From positions 1 to 64,000 of the forward strand of contig WYAU01000014.1 in NCBI GenBank assembly GCA_011525665.1: a stretch of DNA of 64,000 nt, given 5' to 3'. This document shows positions 40,763 to 49,727 of the stretch, piece after piece (positions within the stretch are counted from its first letter, which is position 1; each line of letters starts with the position of its first letter). The notes under the pieces were generated by a model. It was not told where the DNA came from and did no database searches. It saw nothing but the letters and a program-made list of their open reading frames with translations. Source of the DNA: Candidatus Brocadia sp. GTDB taxonomy: Bacteria > Planctomycetota > Brocadiia > Brocadiales > Brocadiaceae. A program made the position numbers and the translations under genes.

Positions 40763-43348
40763 TTACATCTTATGAACATCGAGCTTTGCTATGAAGTTTT
40801 GTAAGTTATCGGAATCCCCTGGCTCGATACGGGGTAGCGCAAGCAGGGAATCATTCAGTTTGCTTGTTTCTGCCTGGCAGGTCAGGCCAAAGATGTAACC
40901 ACATGCCCCTATGAGATGTTGAACGATTCTGTTTGTCGCCCCGTATGGGTATGAAAAGGCCTTGACTGCCACCCCAATTTCATGGCCTAAAGTTGCCCGC
41001 GAACGAGCCCCTTCACGAACAATTTCCTCGTGGGTGAGTTTTGTAAGTGAACGATGACTGGCCGAGTGGGAGCCGAATTCTATACCTTCTGCCTGGAGAG
41101 TGCGAATTTCATCCCATCCGAGCAGCGGGATCTGTCCGCCGAATTCACTATCACAGTTACGTAATGTTTCCACCCAGTCAGTGACAATAAAAATTGTTGC
41201 CGAGAAGCCGTAACGGCGTAAGATTGGCCATGCGAAAGTCAGGAAATCCAGGTAGCCGTTATCAAAAGTAAGAAGAATCGCCCGTACGGGAAGGGGTTTT
41301 TTCTCAAGTATTGCCACACCCCAATCTTCCAGCCTGATACTTTGAAATCCGGCATTGTGCAGGCAGGAGATATGTTCTTCAAATGTTTCCGGAGTTATAG
41401 AGCCGTCTGCTGTTGCCGGCGACGTAGCAGGACAAATTCTGTGATACAAAAGGATCGGAAGTTGGCTGGTCACAGTGTTTTTATTCCTGTGGTCATGATA
41501 GGCGCCTGTTGCTTTTGTCTGCTGAATCTTACGGGAAATATTTGGGTTAAAAAAGGGTTCTTGCTTTTGCAACAAGTGATGCCAAATGAGATCGGGGGAA
41601 TGAATGATGCGTTTAGGGGGACCATTTTCAGACGGTGCCCGGGCTATCGATTCTCCATTGGCCAGTGCCGCATCAATGATATCTTTTTCCGTAACGGCCG
41701 GAAGTGTTGTCCGTCTGGAAGCGCTCGTTCCCATCAATCCATATGTGTTTCGGCCGAGTATAAGGTTGTATGTGTCAGGAATCAGTGTTTTACAGGCAGC
41801 ATGGTCAAGCGCACGAATGTCATTTCCGAATGCATACAGAGGATAGCCGTCTTTAGAAAATCGGTTTACAGTTTCTGCCGATTGGGAAAGCCGGTCGCGA
41901 AGGGACAGAAGGCTTGTGGCGGATTTGCCAAGAATCCCTTCCCGGACAGCCACACGGCATAATTCAAAACCACTCGCTTTTGTAAGCATTGCACGTAATT
42001 CATCGGCACGGAGTATATTGCCTTTAATGGGAATGGTTACGGCTCCGACTGCGGCTCCACCTACGGTCAACAGAACGTTTATTTCAGGACATGAAACCCT
42101 CATATCAGAAATATCTTTACTGACTTCAACTATCAGCCAGCTGTTATTAACACAGTACCTTATGACTTTTTTGGAACCTTCGAACAAAAAGATTTGTGGT
42201 CGGTACATGGATTTTTCTTGTGGCTTATCGCAACTGGTCAGATAAAAATGTTCTAGAGATACATTAGGGCAGCCCCACACCTCCTGTAAGAATATTACCC
42301 AACCAATCAGTTCATGTAATTGTATCCATAGAGCACGCTCATCTTTTGGAAGACCGCTAACAAGGCATAATTTTTCTTTGTAAATGGATAATCCGGCAGG
42401 TTCGTGTTTAATACGGATATTCCGGTAGATTGTACGTTCAAAAAAATGACGAATAATAGGCCAGGCAAAATCAGCTGCAACAGCATCTGAAAGGACATAT
42501 GCGGGAACGAGCCCATCGCAAATGGGCAACTCGAGTGTGCCGATGTAAGCGCCCATAAATTCGATTTGGCAAAAGAGCCGGCTTGCGAATGCATGAGGGA
42601 CAACATCGCTAACGGGCTCTGTAACCTCAATCTTGATTATATAGGCGTCCTCAACGGTCATTGGTAAGGTTTCCGCTGCAATTTTCTTGAAATCTTTTTG
42701 ATAAATTTTGGGGTGAACAATTGCGAGTTGAGAGATATTCGTATTTTCCAGTTCTCTTTCAAGGAGAGGATAATTGCCAATGCAATTGTGTTTAACAAAG
42801 ACAAAAATATTTTGAGCGTAATAGGGTTCTACGTTTTCATTGTCCCATATTGCTCTCCGCAAACAATCAATTATTAAATAGTTATTCTTTTTAAAGTACT
42901 TTAGCCAGTAATGAGGCCATTGTTCATTTACGTGACATACCCCTCCTTGAAAAGGGATAGCTGCTGAAAAAAGAATAACATGCCCCAGTTTTGTGACAGA
43001 ATCTATAAAAATTTCCGCACATTCAGCGGGGAGATGTTCCGCAACCTCCAGGGATACAACTAAGTCAAATTCCCTGTTTAATTGAAGGGGTTTTGTCAGG
43101 TCAAACGGCAGAAATTCTTCCTGGGGGATTTGCAACATGTTTTTCTTTATATAATCGCCATCAATTCCCAGGCATTCTGTAATGCCAAATTCCTTAAAGA
43201 CAGTTAACCAGGTTCCTAAACCGCAACCGACATCAACAACACTTTTGGGATGGATAAATCCAAGAATCAAAGGTATAATTTCTCTTGCCGATCTTTTTGA
43301 GGCCTCTTTTTGAATTCTGTAAAAATCTTCTTTATATAGTGTATTCAT
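40763..43348 (-). CDS. Methyltransferase - double shared module - polysaccharide deacetylase fusion
   Basis: 861 residues in one frame. 1-190: class I SAM methyltransferase (VVDVGCGLGTWLTVF, LVVSLEVAEHLP). 236-303 and 405-470: two copies of the module found in the neighbouring GTs (e.g. FMGAYIGTLELPICDG and VGGAAVGAVTIPIKGN). 630-861: NodB-type deacetylase with ILLYHRI, LLTFDNGYLD, GSHSASHRSL and SYPYG. In the first NodB motif TFDDG reads TFDNG, replacing the second Asp, a metal ligand in characterised enzymes, with Asn. It probably modifies glycan intermediates; catalytic competence of the deacetylase is uncertain. Confidence 0.8.
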   Translation of the reverse strand: MNTLYKEDFYRIQKEASKRSAREIIPLILGFIHPKSVVDVGCGLGTWLTVFKEFGITECLGIDGDYIKKNMLQIPQEEFLPFDLTKPLQLNREFDLVVSLEVAEHLPAECAEIFIDSVTKLGHVILFSAAIPFQGGVCHVNEQWPHYWLKYFKKNNYLIIDCLRRAIWDNENVEPYYAQNIFVFVKHNCIGNYPLLERELENTNISQLAIVHPKIYQKDFKKIAAETLPMTVEDAYIIKIEVTEPVSDVVPHAFASRLFCQIEFMGAYIGTLELPICDGLVPAYVLSDAVAADFAWPIIRHFFERTIYRNIRIKHEPAGLSIYKEKLCLVSGLPKDERALWIQLHELIGWVIFLQEVWGCPNVSLEHFYLTSCDKPQEKSMYRPQIFLFEGSKKVIRYCVNNSWLIVEVSKDISDMRVSCPEINVLLTVGGAAVGAVTIPIKGNILRADELRAMLTKASGFELCRVAVREGILGKSATSLLSLRDRLSQSAETVNRFSKDGYPLYAFGNDIRALDHAACKTLIPDTYNLILGRNTYGLMGTSASRRTTLPAVTEKDIIDAALANGESIARAPSENGPPKRIIHSPDLIWHHLLQKQEPFFNPNISRKIQQTKATGAYHDHRNKNTVTSQLPILLYHRICPATSPATADGSITPETFEEHISCLHNAGFQSIRLEDWGVAILEKKPLPVRAILLTFDNGYLDFLTFAWPILRRYGFSATIFIVTDWVETLRNCDSEFGGQIPLLGWDEIRTLQAEGIEFGSHSASHRSLTKLTHEEIVREGARSRATLGHEIGVAVKAFSYPYGATNRIVQHLIGACGYIFGLTCQAETSKLNDSLLALPRIEPGDSDNLQNFIAKLDVHKM

Positions 43349-43433
43349 CGGTATATTGTATTGATTTTTTCCTGTGCATTATCAGAACATTTTCCTATGC
43401 CGTTTATCTCACAAATAAAACTTTTAGTTTTAT

Positions 43434-44366
43434 TTAATCCTCAAAGAATTCTTCCCATGGGGTATTTTTAAATTCTTTCTTCAGTTCAAAATAATTTGTG
43501 ATTATTTTAGAAAGCGGCTGTTTTGTCTGTTTATATGTGGATGGTTCAAGAATTTTATAATGTACACCTAAAAACTCTTGTATGCGTCTCATTTCGCTTC
43601 CGTAATTACGGGATAGATTTTCATAGAAAACGTCAATCTTGTGATGGTTTTCAAAATAGACATCGTATTGTTTTTTAATCTCTTGCGCCCAGGTAAATTC
43701 ATGAAGACATTCTTCGTAGCCAAGCGAAACAGTAAAATCTTCTTCCCCGGAACCGGTAATATCAGTCCATTTATCAGTTTTAAATGCCCTCTTAAGGGAG
43801 AGCAGGACTTTAAGGGTGTTATTCCTCTTAAGGTGAATTATTTTTAAATCTTTTTGATTCTTTAAGAATGTCCAGACGGTTTTGCGGGAGTCGTTTTGTG
43901 CGTGGTAATAAAATATTTTGAATCCTACCGCCCCTATTTGTCTTGGGAATTTTTTAAATACCTTTTCTTTTAAAAATCTATCCGGTCTATTTTGGATTAA
44001 TGCCTTTAAGCGCCGGGATTGCAAATATTTATCATAATCGGGTAAATCCCATCCGATAGAATCATATGAGCGAAACAATTCCCCGAAAGCAACGATCTGA
44101 TCATGGGAATTTAATAAACCGCGAAGAAAGTTCGATCCGGATCTTCCTCTTGTAAGAATAATAAATTTACAATAATCTGAGTGGCCATCACGTATTCCTA
44201 AGGCAATAGCCAGGTTCCTTAAATGAAAACAAATTAGACCTTTCAGAGTCGGGGGGCTTGCAACGGTCATTTTTTTATTGTAAGGATATATAAAATTATT
44301 GTATTTTTTCCCTGCATAGTCATTTACCAAGGTGAAAAGACACACCGTATCTTTTCGGTAGCCCAC
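43434..44366 (-). CDS. Sulfotransferase family protein
   Basis: The PAPS-binding P-loop is ILTRGRSGSNFLRGLLNSH and the central helix GAVGFKIFYYHA follows; LKIIHLKRNNTLKVLLSLKRA gives the 3'-phosphate-binding Arg/Ser region. It transfers sulfate from PAPS to a glycan or other hydroxyl acceptor. GTG 44366 would overlap the preceding gene by 47 bases; ATG 44270 (MTVASPPTLKG) removes the overlap and is equally plausible. The adjacent DUF6473-like protein is a frequent companion of such sulfotransferases in my recollection. Confidence 0.85.
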   Translation of the reverse strand: MGYRKDTVCLFTLVNDYAGKKYNNFIYPYNKKMTVASPPTLKGLICFHLRNLAIALGIRDGHSDYCKFIILTRGRSGSNFLRGLLNSHDQIVAFGELFRSYDSIGWDLPDYDKYLQSRRLKALIQNRPDRFLKEKVFKKFPRQIGAVGFKIFYYHAQNDSRKTVWTFLKNQKDLKIIHLKRNNTLKVLLSLKRAFKTDKWTDITGSGEEDFTVSLGYEECLHEFTWAQEIKKQYDVYFENHHKIDVFYENLSRNYGSEMRRIQEFLGVHYKILEPSTYKQTKQPLSKIITNYFELKKEFKNTPWEEFFED

Positions 44367-45237
44367 GTGGATTCAGATGCCTTTTGCACACTTTTTCAAG
44401 GGTATTTGCAGCATCTACATGCATTTCGGGCGAGGGATAGTACCAATTCTTATTCCAAACACCGCCCCACGGATCTTCAATAGTGATTGGTTTGCCTGTA
44501 AACCGGTTAATAAGCGAGTGTGGTATCCCTTTCCTTGATACACATTCAACATATTCGTCACCAAACTTTCGTATTTGGCTAATCATATGTGCATTAACCA
44601 ATTGGGGAAATTCTCCAAATAACGTGTCAATATCTTTGTATTTTTCCTTATAATGTGGTTTTCTGGTTGAGAACCAGAACAATATTTTGGGTGGGGTAAT
44701 TTCTTCCAGGAATTTTCTATAGTTATCAACCCAATTATTTCTGGTTTCAGCAATAATTGTTTTTATATAATTTTTATCGTGGTGTTTCAACAACTCTCTA
44801 AAAGCGTCGTCACATCCAATCGGAGTGCCATCGGATACTCTCGTATAAAATCCCAGGCCTTTACTGTTAAATAATGAATTACTCTCGGATCTTCCCGACA
44901 GTATTTGTATGATGGCAAACCTGGCATTGTTGATATATTTTAATAGTTTATCGTTATCTTTTGAGAAAAACGATGGTCCTGCACCTCCCCGTCCAAGATT
45001 TAATGTTTGTATACCAAGCCTCTTTTGCAGTAAGGTCGGATATGGTTCTTCACAAAAACGCCCGAAAGTTTGTGCGGCACCAATAGATACGAAGTAATTG
45101 CCCTCTTCTAATTTTTGGGGTTTAGGTCCTCTGAACAGCAATTGAGTATTGGTCTGACGATCAATTATTTCCGGATCTAAACAGTACATTTGATAATCAA
45201 CTACTTTCCAGTCCTGGTTTGTGTATCCTTCAGCCAC
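44320..45237 (-). CDS. DUF6473-like (SGNH-type) protein
   Basis: 305 residues. The pattern YFVSIGAAQTFGRFCEEPYP, TLNLGRGGAGPSFF and the closing YYPSPEMHVDAA resembles DUF6473, which is SGNH hydrolase-like; Gly-rich blocks and a C-terminal His/Asp pair support this. No signal peptide. A role in glycan acylation/deacylation or as a sulfotransferase accessory is possible but unproven. The sulfotransferase frame follows directly. Confidence 0.65.
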   Translation of the reverse strand: MAEGYTNQDWKVVDYQMYCLDPEIIDRQTNTQLLFRGPKPQKLEEGNYFVSIGAAQTFGRFCEEPYPTLLQKRLGIQTLNLGRGGAGPSFFSKDNDKLLKYINNARFAIIQILSGRSESNSLFNSKGLGFYTRVSDGTPIGCDDAFRELLKHHDKNYIKTIIAETRNNWVDNYRKFLEEITPPKILFWFSTRKPHYKEKYKDIDTLFGEFPQLVNAHMISQIRKFGDEYVECVSRKGIPHSLINRFTGKPITIEDPWGGVWNKNWYYPSPEMHVDAANTLEKVCKRHLNPRGLPKRYGVSFHLGK

Positions 45238-45277
45238 TGAGTCCGCCTCCTCTAACTTTACGTTATTGTTCTTATAA

Positions 45278-46336
45278 TTATCTTTTCATTATAATTCCCG
45301 TAAGATTTCCTAAGTGGACTAACGGTTCATTAAAGATTTCATCATTCAAAATATCAATAAACTCATAATGACTTGGGTGCGTAGGAAAATGAACGGCCCT
45401 ATTTCTAAATTCCTCTTCAGAGTATGTTCCGTAATTCACTAACTGGCTAAAATAAACGGTATCAAAATTGAAATACTTGCCAAGGCGTACAAAATCAGGC
45501 ATCTCTTTAAAGTTGTTTTTTTGAACAACCATGCTTATGCCTACCCACTCTAAGGGGCCGTTTTTACGAAGGGAGCTGATAAATTTGAGGTTTTCAAGAA
45601 GCCTTGCGAAACTCCCGCCCCTGCGATTAATTGCATAAGTTTCAGGGTTTGCTGCATCAATTGAAATATCTGCGCTTTTTATAAGCTGTTGTATATCCTT
45701 TGCGATCGTATTCCACATTTTTACTGTCCATAATTGCGCGTTTGTTTGTAAATGTATCTTATCAATATCCGGCATATCCTTTCTTTTCATAGTTTGCAGC
45801 CATTTCCTGAAAAAAGGACTGCCAAAAGGGTCGCCTGATCCCGTAATGTGTAAATAGTTCGCATGTTTCATAGCCTCCTGTTGAATCTTGTGCTGGATTC
45901 TTAATATTTGTTTCTTGGCTTTCTTCTCTATAATAATATTCGTTCGACAGGAAGGGCAGGAGAGATTGCAAGATTTATCGTATGTACAAATAATTTGTTT
46001 CGGTCCATAAGGTAGGAGTGTGAGTTTGTTTTCTATTACGGTTTTTAAATATTTGTCTTTAACATCTTCAATTTTTTCAACCGGTCCTGATACCGTTTGT
46101 AAAAAAGCGCATCTGGAGCGATTGCAATAGGTAAATGAACCATCCAAAATCGAGCGCCGTATTTCTTGTGCCTTTTCACCATTCCATATCTCTTCAACCG
46201 TCTGATCTTGTAAATTCCCTATGGATGTATCAAGCCATGCAGGACAGCACAGAAATACCTCCCCGATTTTTTTCAAATGGGTGATCTCAAACCATGTAAA
46301 AGGTTTTGAGCAAAACAAATGTCTGTTTTCTGACAT
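45278..46336 (-). CDS. Radical SAM protein with N-terminal SPASM-like domain
   Basis: 352 residues from ATG 46336, which has AGAGGG 9 bases upstream. The N-terminal 100 residues form a SPASM-like Cys cluster (FCSKPFTWFEI, VFLCCPAW, TYCNRSRCAF, IGNLQDQTVEEIWNG), preceding the radical SAM core with CNLSCPSC (C-x3-C-x2-C) and HITGSGDPFG. The order SPASM before core is reversed relative to most SPASM enzymes. Likely an anaerobic modifier of a glycan, peptide or lipid in the island. Confidence 0.85.
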   Translation of the reverse strand: MSENRHLFCSKPFTWFEITHLKKIGEVFLCCPAWLDTSIGNLQDQTVEEIWNGEKAQEIRRSILDGSFTYCNRSRCAFLQTVSGPVEKIEDVKDKYLKTVIENKLTLLPYGPKQIICTYDKSCNLSCPSCRTNIIIEKKAKKQILRIQHKIQQEAMKHANYLHITGSGDPFGSPFFRKWLQTMKRKDMPDIDKIHLQTNAQLWTVKMWNTIAKDIQQLIKSADISIDAANPETYAINRRGGSFARLLENLKFISSLRKNGPLEWVGISMVVQKNNFKEMPDFVRLGKYFNFDTVYFSQLVNYGTYSEEEFRNRAVHFPTHPSHYEFIDILNDEIFNEPLVHLGNLTGIIMKR

Positions 46337-46341
46337 AATAT

Positions 46342-47022
46342 TTACCCTCTTAGTTTTTTTGACCTTTTTATCAGGTGCGAAAGTTTCCACTTATTGATAA
46401 TTGATTCTTTTCTTCGTTTATTTATATCGCAACAATAGGGCAAATTAATTTTCTGACTGGTCCAGTCATTAACATTTTTTGGTTCCTGTAATTTTTTAAA
46501 GAAAGCAGTATTATTCATGATTTTTATTAATTCCCATTCTTCCTCTATACTTAAAAAATCATATAATATTTTAACTGATGGTATCTTAAAGTCGTCTACG
46601 CATACAATGCCTCCCGGCTTTAACTTGGATGCTGTGTAATACCAATCAATAATCGGTATAGGGAAACGATGTGCTCCGTCGATGAATATAAAATCTAATT
46701 CTGACTGTATCAATCCATGCTGCGGAAGGATTTTATCTGAAGTTTCAATAATGAAAGTTATATTTTCTGCAAGACCTAATTTTGCGCAATATTGTTGTAC
46801 CCGTTCAGCTTCTCCCGGATCAGGCGTAATGCAAATATGTTTTGTATTTACTATAGAGAAGATGACTGTTGTATGCCCACAACCGGTTTCCAATGTTGAC
46901 ATGCCCGGAGCCAGCAGGCTGTGAAGAAATCGCAACGTATCGGGATGGATAGCCCAACTGGTGAAAGCTCCCTTGTAATAGTGAAATTGGGGATTATCTT
47001 TAATTAACATTTCTAGTAACAT
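46342..47022 (-). CDS. Class I SAM-dependent methyltransferase
   Basis: 226 residues. Rossmann motifs: STLETGCGHTTVIFSI (motif I), CITPDPGEAERVQQYC, LDFIFIDGAHRFPIPIIDWY and LKPGGIVCVDDF. Closest in style to macrocin-O-methyltransferase/cephalosporin hydroxylase-like small MTs in glycan clusters. Its stop lies 6 bases before the radical SAM start, and its start overlaps the stop of the upstream pseudogene by one base, so these genes form one translationally linked string. Confidence 0.85.
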   Translation of the reverse strand: MLLEMLIKDNPQFHYYKGAFTSWAIHPDTLRFLHSLLAPGMSTLETGCGHTTVIFSIVNTKHICITPDPGEAERVQQYCAKLGLAENITFIIETSDKILPQHGLIQSELDFIFIDGAHRFPIPIIDWYYTASKLKPGGIVCVDDFKIPSVKILYDFLSIEEEWELIKIMNNTAFFKKLQEPKNVNDWTSQKINLPYCCDINKRRKESIINKWKLSHLIKRSKKLRG

Positions 47023-47599
47023 TATTTACTCCTTTTGTATTTGCGGTTAACTCTTTTCTGCCTCTCATATATTAACTTAAAGTATTTACGCAATCTATAT
47101 TGAATTAAATGTATCCATGAAGTATACCTGTGTGCAAAATCTTGGTGTAATATGTAGCTCTTATTTACTATTAGATACGGAAAAAATTTACTTAAAATAG
47201 CGTTTGCCAGTTTCCATGATTTCATAGCATCAATCAAAAGAAATTCAATATCTCTGCCAATCCATCCAAGCTGACAAAGGTCACCAGCATATATTTAAAT
47301 GCGAGCAGACCAGGGGCTTATCCGTTTTTTAAATTCCTCAAGAAAACTTTCGCCTGGTTTATGCTTACCTTCGAGTGCTGTTCCTTTAACAAAGCCGTTC
47401 ATCCAGTCTTCCCAAATAAAGTGGTCAAAAGCATGAATTTTTCTATTTTGTGCTTTAGGATTAGAATTTTTATACAGCCCTTTAACGCAGGGAATAGTAG
47501 TTGACCCTAGCCAGCAACCAAGACAACAATCTCGCCTTCACCCGAATAATTAGTGCAAGCATACTTTTCCAAATACGATTGCTCATCCTGGGTTGCCAT
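47022..47599 (-). pseudogene. Broken TylF-like SAM methyltransferase gene
   Basis: Pieces in order on the minus strand: MATQDEQSYLEKYA...GEGEIVVL; then, one base out of frame (near 47515-47522), GCWLGSTTIPCVKG...FIWEDWMNGFVKGT...ISPWSARI; then an in-frame TAA (47295-47297); then IYAGDLCQLGWIGRDIEFLL, DAMKSWKLANAILSKFF and HQDFAHRYTSWIHLIQYRLR. The whole resembles a TylF/macrocin-O-methyltransferase-type class I MT of about 200 residues. It is disabled by one frameshift and one nonsense codon. The last 71 codons remain open from ATG 47237. Confidence 0.75.
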
Positions 47600-47705
47600 G
47601 CAAAGCAAGGTGCGACAAGGGTTGGGATTGTTTTTGAATAATCATTCTATTTCGTTCCTCTCTGTTTATTATCCATTTATTGATACGGTATCCCTGTATT
47701 ATGAA

Positions 47706-48767
47706 TCAGCAGTTGTTTGTTAGTTTCGAATATACCGCTTCATATTGTGGAGCTATATTTCTCCAATCCAGCTCTTCAGTCCTCTTGCGGGCTTCCAGCG
47801 CCATTTTTTTACGGTCCTGTGGATTCAGAACCAAATGTAATATCGCATCTGCCAATTGTTTTGGATCATTGTTTCTTACCAAGAGAGCTTCTTTTCCTGG
47901 TACATATGTCGCAACCGATGGCAAGTATGTCGATACAACAGGTAACCCACAGGCAATTCCTTCCAGGAGCGCATTATTCGCAGTGGATTGTAGCAAAGGC
48001 AGAAATAATATGTCCGATTGCTGGTATAGTTTAAGTAACATGTCATCGTCTATGCCGCTATATATGGTGACGTTTTGTAAATCCTCTATTTCAGTTGCCT
48101 GTGAGGACACAACATGAAATTCTATATTTCTGTAACTGCTTAATCTCTCTGCCACCTTTCGCAGCGCTTTGAAATCCCGTAAATAATGTCCTACGGTAAT
48201 GCACTGAAACTTACCGTTCCTTCTTGGAGTATCTCCTGGTTTAAAATAGTCAGTATCTACACCATGAAGAATTAAATGGATTTTATCAGGGTCTATAAAT
48301 TCCTTAAAATAAGATGCTTGCTCTGGCGATACAACGGTAATGCAATCAAGCTTCCGGACAACGTCCTTAATAATAAGAGAATCAAGAATTTCTGGTGGCT
48401 GATGATAGGTTACAACGATCCTGGGGCGTATTTTATGAAGCCGCTTTAGCAATTGGGGAAGAAACTGTGCTGAATGTTCACCGTCAAGATAATGTACGAT
48501 ATCTGTCCTTTTAAAATAACAATGGTATAGCGCTTTTATCTCAGCAGTCAAATCACTAAGTTTATACCATTGCATGCCGCGCTTTTGAATGGTGTTACGT
48601 AAGTATTTTCTTATTAATCTGTTCTGTACAGGAAAATCTTCATCATTATCTGGTATCTGCTTTACTTTTATTTTATAATTAATTGTATCAATATATTTTA
48701 AAAACTGATTTATACCAGAATGAGCGCACCAGTGAGGATAACGAGTATGGATCAAATATATATGCAT
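47706..48767 (-). CDS. Family 4 glycosyltransferase
   Basis: 353 residues from ATG 48767. GT-B fold: TDIVHYLDGEHSAQFLPQL and ITVVSPEQASYFKEFI in the acceptor half; HLILHGVDTDYFKPGD, QCITVGHYLRDFKAL, SDILFLPLLQSTANNALLEG (the EX7E-like nucleotide-sugar region, here with N..LLEGIACGLPVV) in the donor half. Probably adds a sugar to the exported glycan. It starts 8 bases after the upstream GT2 stop. Confidence 0.88.
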   Translation of the reverse strand: MHIYLIHTRYPHWCAHSGINQFLKYIDTINYKIKVKQIPDNDEDFPVQNRLIRKYLRNTIQKRGMQWYKLSDLTAEIKALYHCYFKRTDIVHYLDGEHSAQFLPQLLKRLHKIRPRIVVTYHQPPEILDSLIIKDVVRKLDCITVVSPEQASYFKEFIDPDKIHLILHGVDTDYFKPGDTPRRNGKFQCITVGHYLRDFKALRKVAERLSSYRNIEFHVVSSQATEIEDLQNVTIYSGIDDDMLLKLYQQSDILFLPLLQSTANNALLEGIACGLPVVSTYLPSVATYVPGKEALLVRNNDPKQLADAILHLVLNPQDRKKMALEARKRTEELDWRNIAPQYEAVYSKLTNNC

Positions 48768-48774
48768 AATCATT

Positions 48775-49707
48775 CTACCTTCGTCCGGCTCCCAGCAAGC
48801 CTGCTATATGTCCAATCGTAATTAATGCGAGGCATTTTTCGGTAAATCGCTTTGGGTCCTTTCTCGGCAATATGAGATTTATAATGGTTCGTGGAGATTG
48901 CAATAAAGAATATAGTTTAATTGCAGCGCAGTTTATACGTTCTGCTATCGATGGTGTTTCTTCAATTAATTGCATGATAGCATCGGAAATTCCCTGCCAA
49001 TAATATCTGTAAGTAAACCAGCGCTGGTTAAGTCGTGACTTGGGTGTAAGATGATGAATGGCTATCTCCGGATGGTAAAAACAAGCATATCCTGCCTTCT
49101 GTATTTGCTTTTCAAGAAAAACATCGCCTCCCGACAAAAGGTGTTTGCCCTTACGGTCAAGGTTATGGGTAAATCCACCGACATGCTTAAGGACTGCGGT
49201 TGGAAACGCAATATTCGCGCCAACGAGCCATTTCCGGTTCAGATCAGTTAAAGTATGTGGTGTGTCAGACCAGTCAATGATCGTGAGGCTGGTTAAAAGT
49301 TCATCAGATATCCAGAGGGGTCTGGGAGCTTCCCAAATGGGATTTACCTTTCCCCCTACACAGCCGGGTCTTGGTTTTACCGTTTCAAATACCTCCAAGA
49401 TTTTGCTGAGCCAGGTTGGACAAGCAATGGCGTCGTCATCCAGGTAAGCAACATATTTTCCCCGCGCATTCTGCCAACCAGTATTCCGCGCATAAGAGAG
49501 ACCCAGCTTCGATTCGTAGAGGTATCTGATGTTCTTGTTTAAAGTCTTTTTTATTACTTCTTCGGTGGAATCTGTAGAGCAATTATCTACTATAATAATT
49601 TCGTACGTGTCTTTATGCAGATTTTGATCAAGCAAGCTTTGAAGTGCTTTCGCTAGATATTCGGCACGGTTGTGTGTACATATTATTGCAGAAATAAGAA
49701 TATTCAT
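48775..49707 (-). CDS. Family 2 glycosyltransferase
   Basis: 310 residues from ATG 49707 (MNILISAIICTHNRAEYL). IIIVDNCSTDSTEEV, ESKLGLSYARNTGWQ, VAYLDDDAIACPTW and LSGGDVFLEKQIQKAGYACFY supply donor, DxD and acceptor motifs. A final hydrophobic/basic helix suggests membrane association. It starts 20 bases after the stop of the 755-aa GT4-GT2 fusion. Confidence 0.88.
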   Translation of the reverse strand: MNILISAIICTHNRAEYLAKALQSLLDQNLHKDTYEIIIVDNCSTDSTEEVIKKTLNKNIRYLYESKLGLSYARNTGWQNARGKYVAYLDDDAIACPTWLSKILEVFETVKPRPGCVGGKVNPIWEAPRPLWISDELLTSLTIIDWSDTPHTLTDLNRKWLVGANIAFPTAVLKHVGGFTHNLDRKGKHLLSGGDVFLEKQIQKAGYACFYHPEIAIHHLTPKSRLNQRWFTYRYYWQGISDAIMQLIEETPSIAERINCAAIKLYSLLQSPRTIINLILPRKDPKRFTEKCLALITIGHIAGLLGAGRR

Positions 49708-49727
49708 TTTACGTGTTTTGGTATTAA

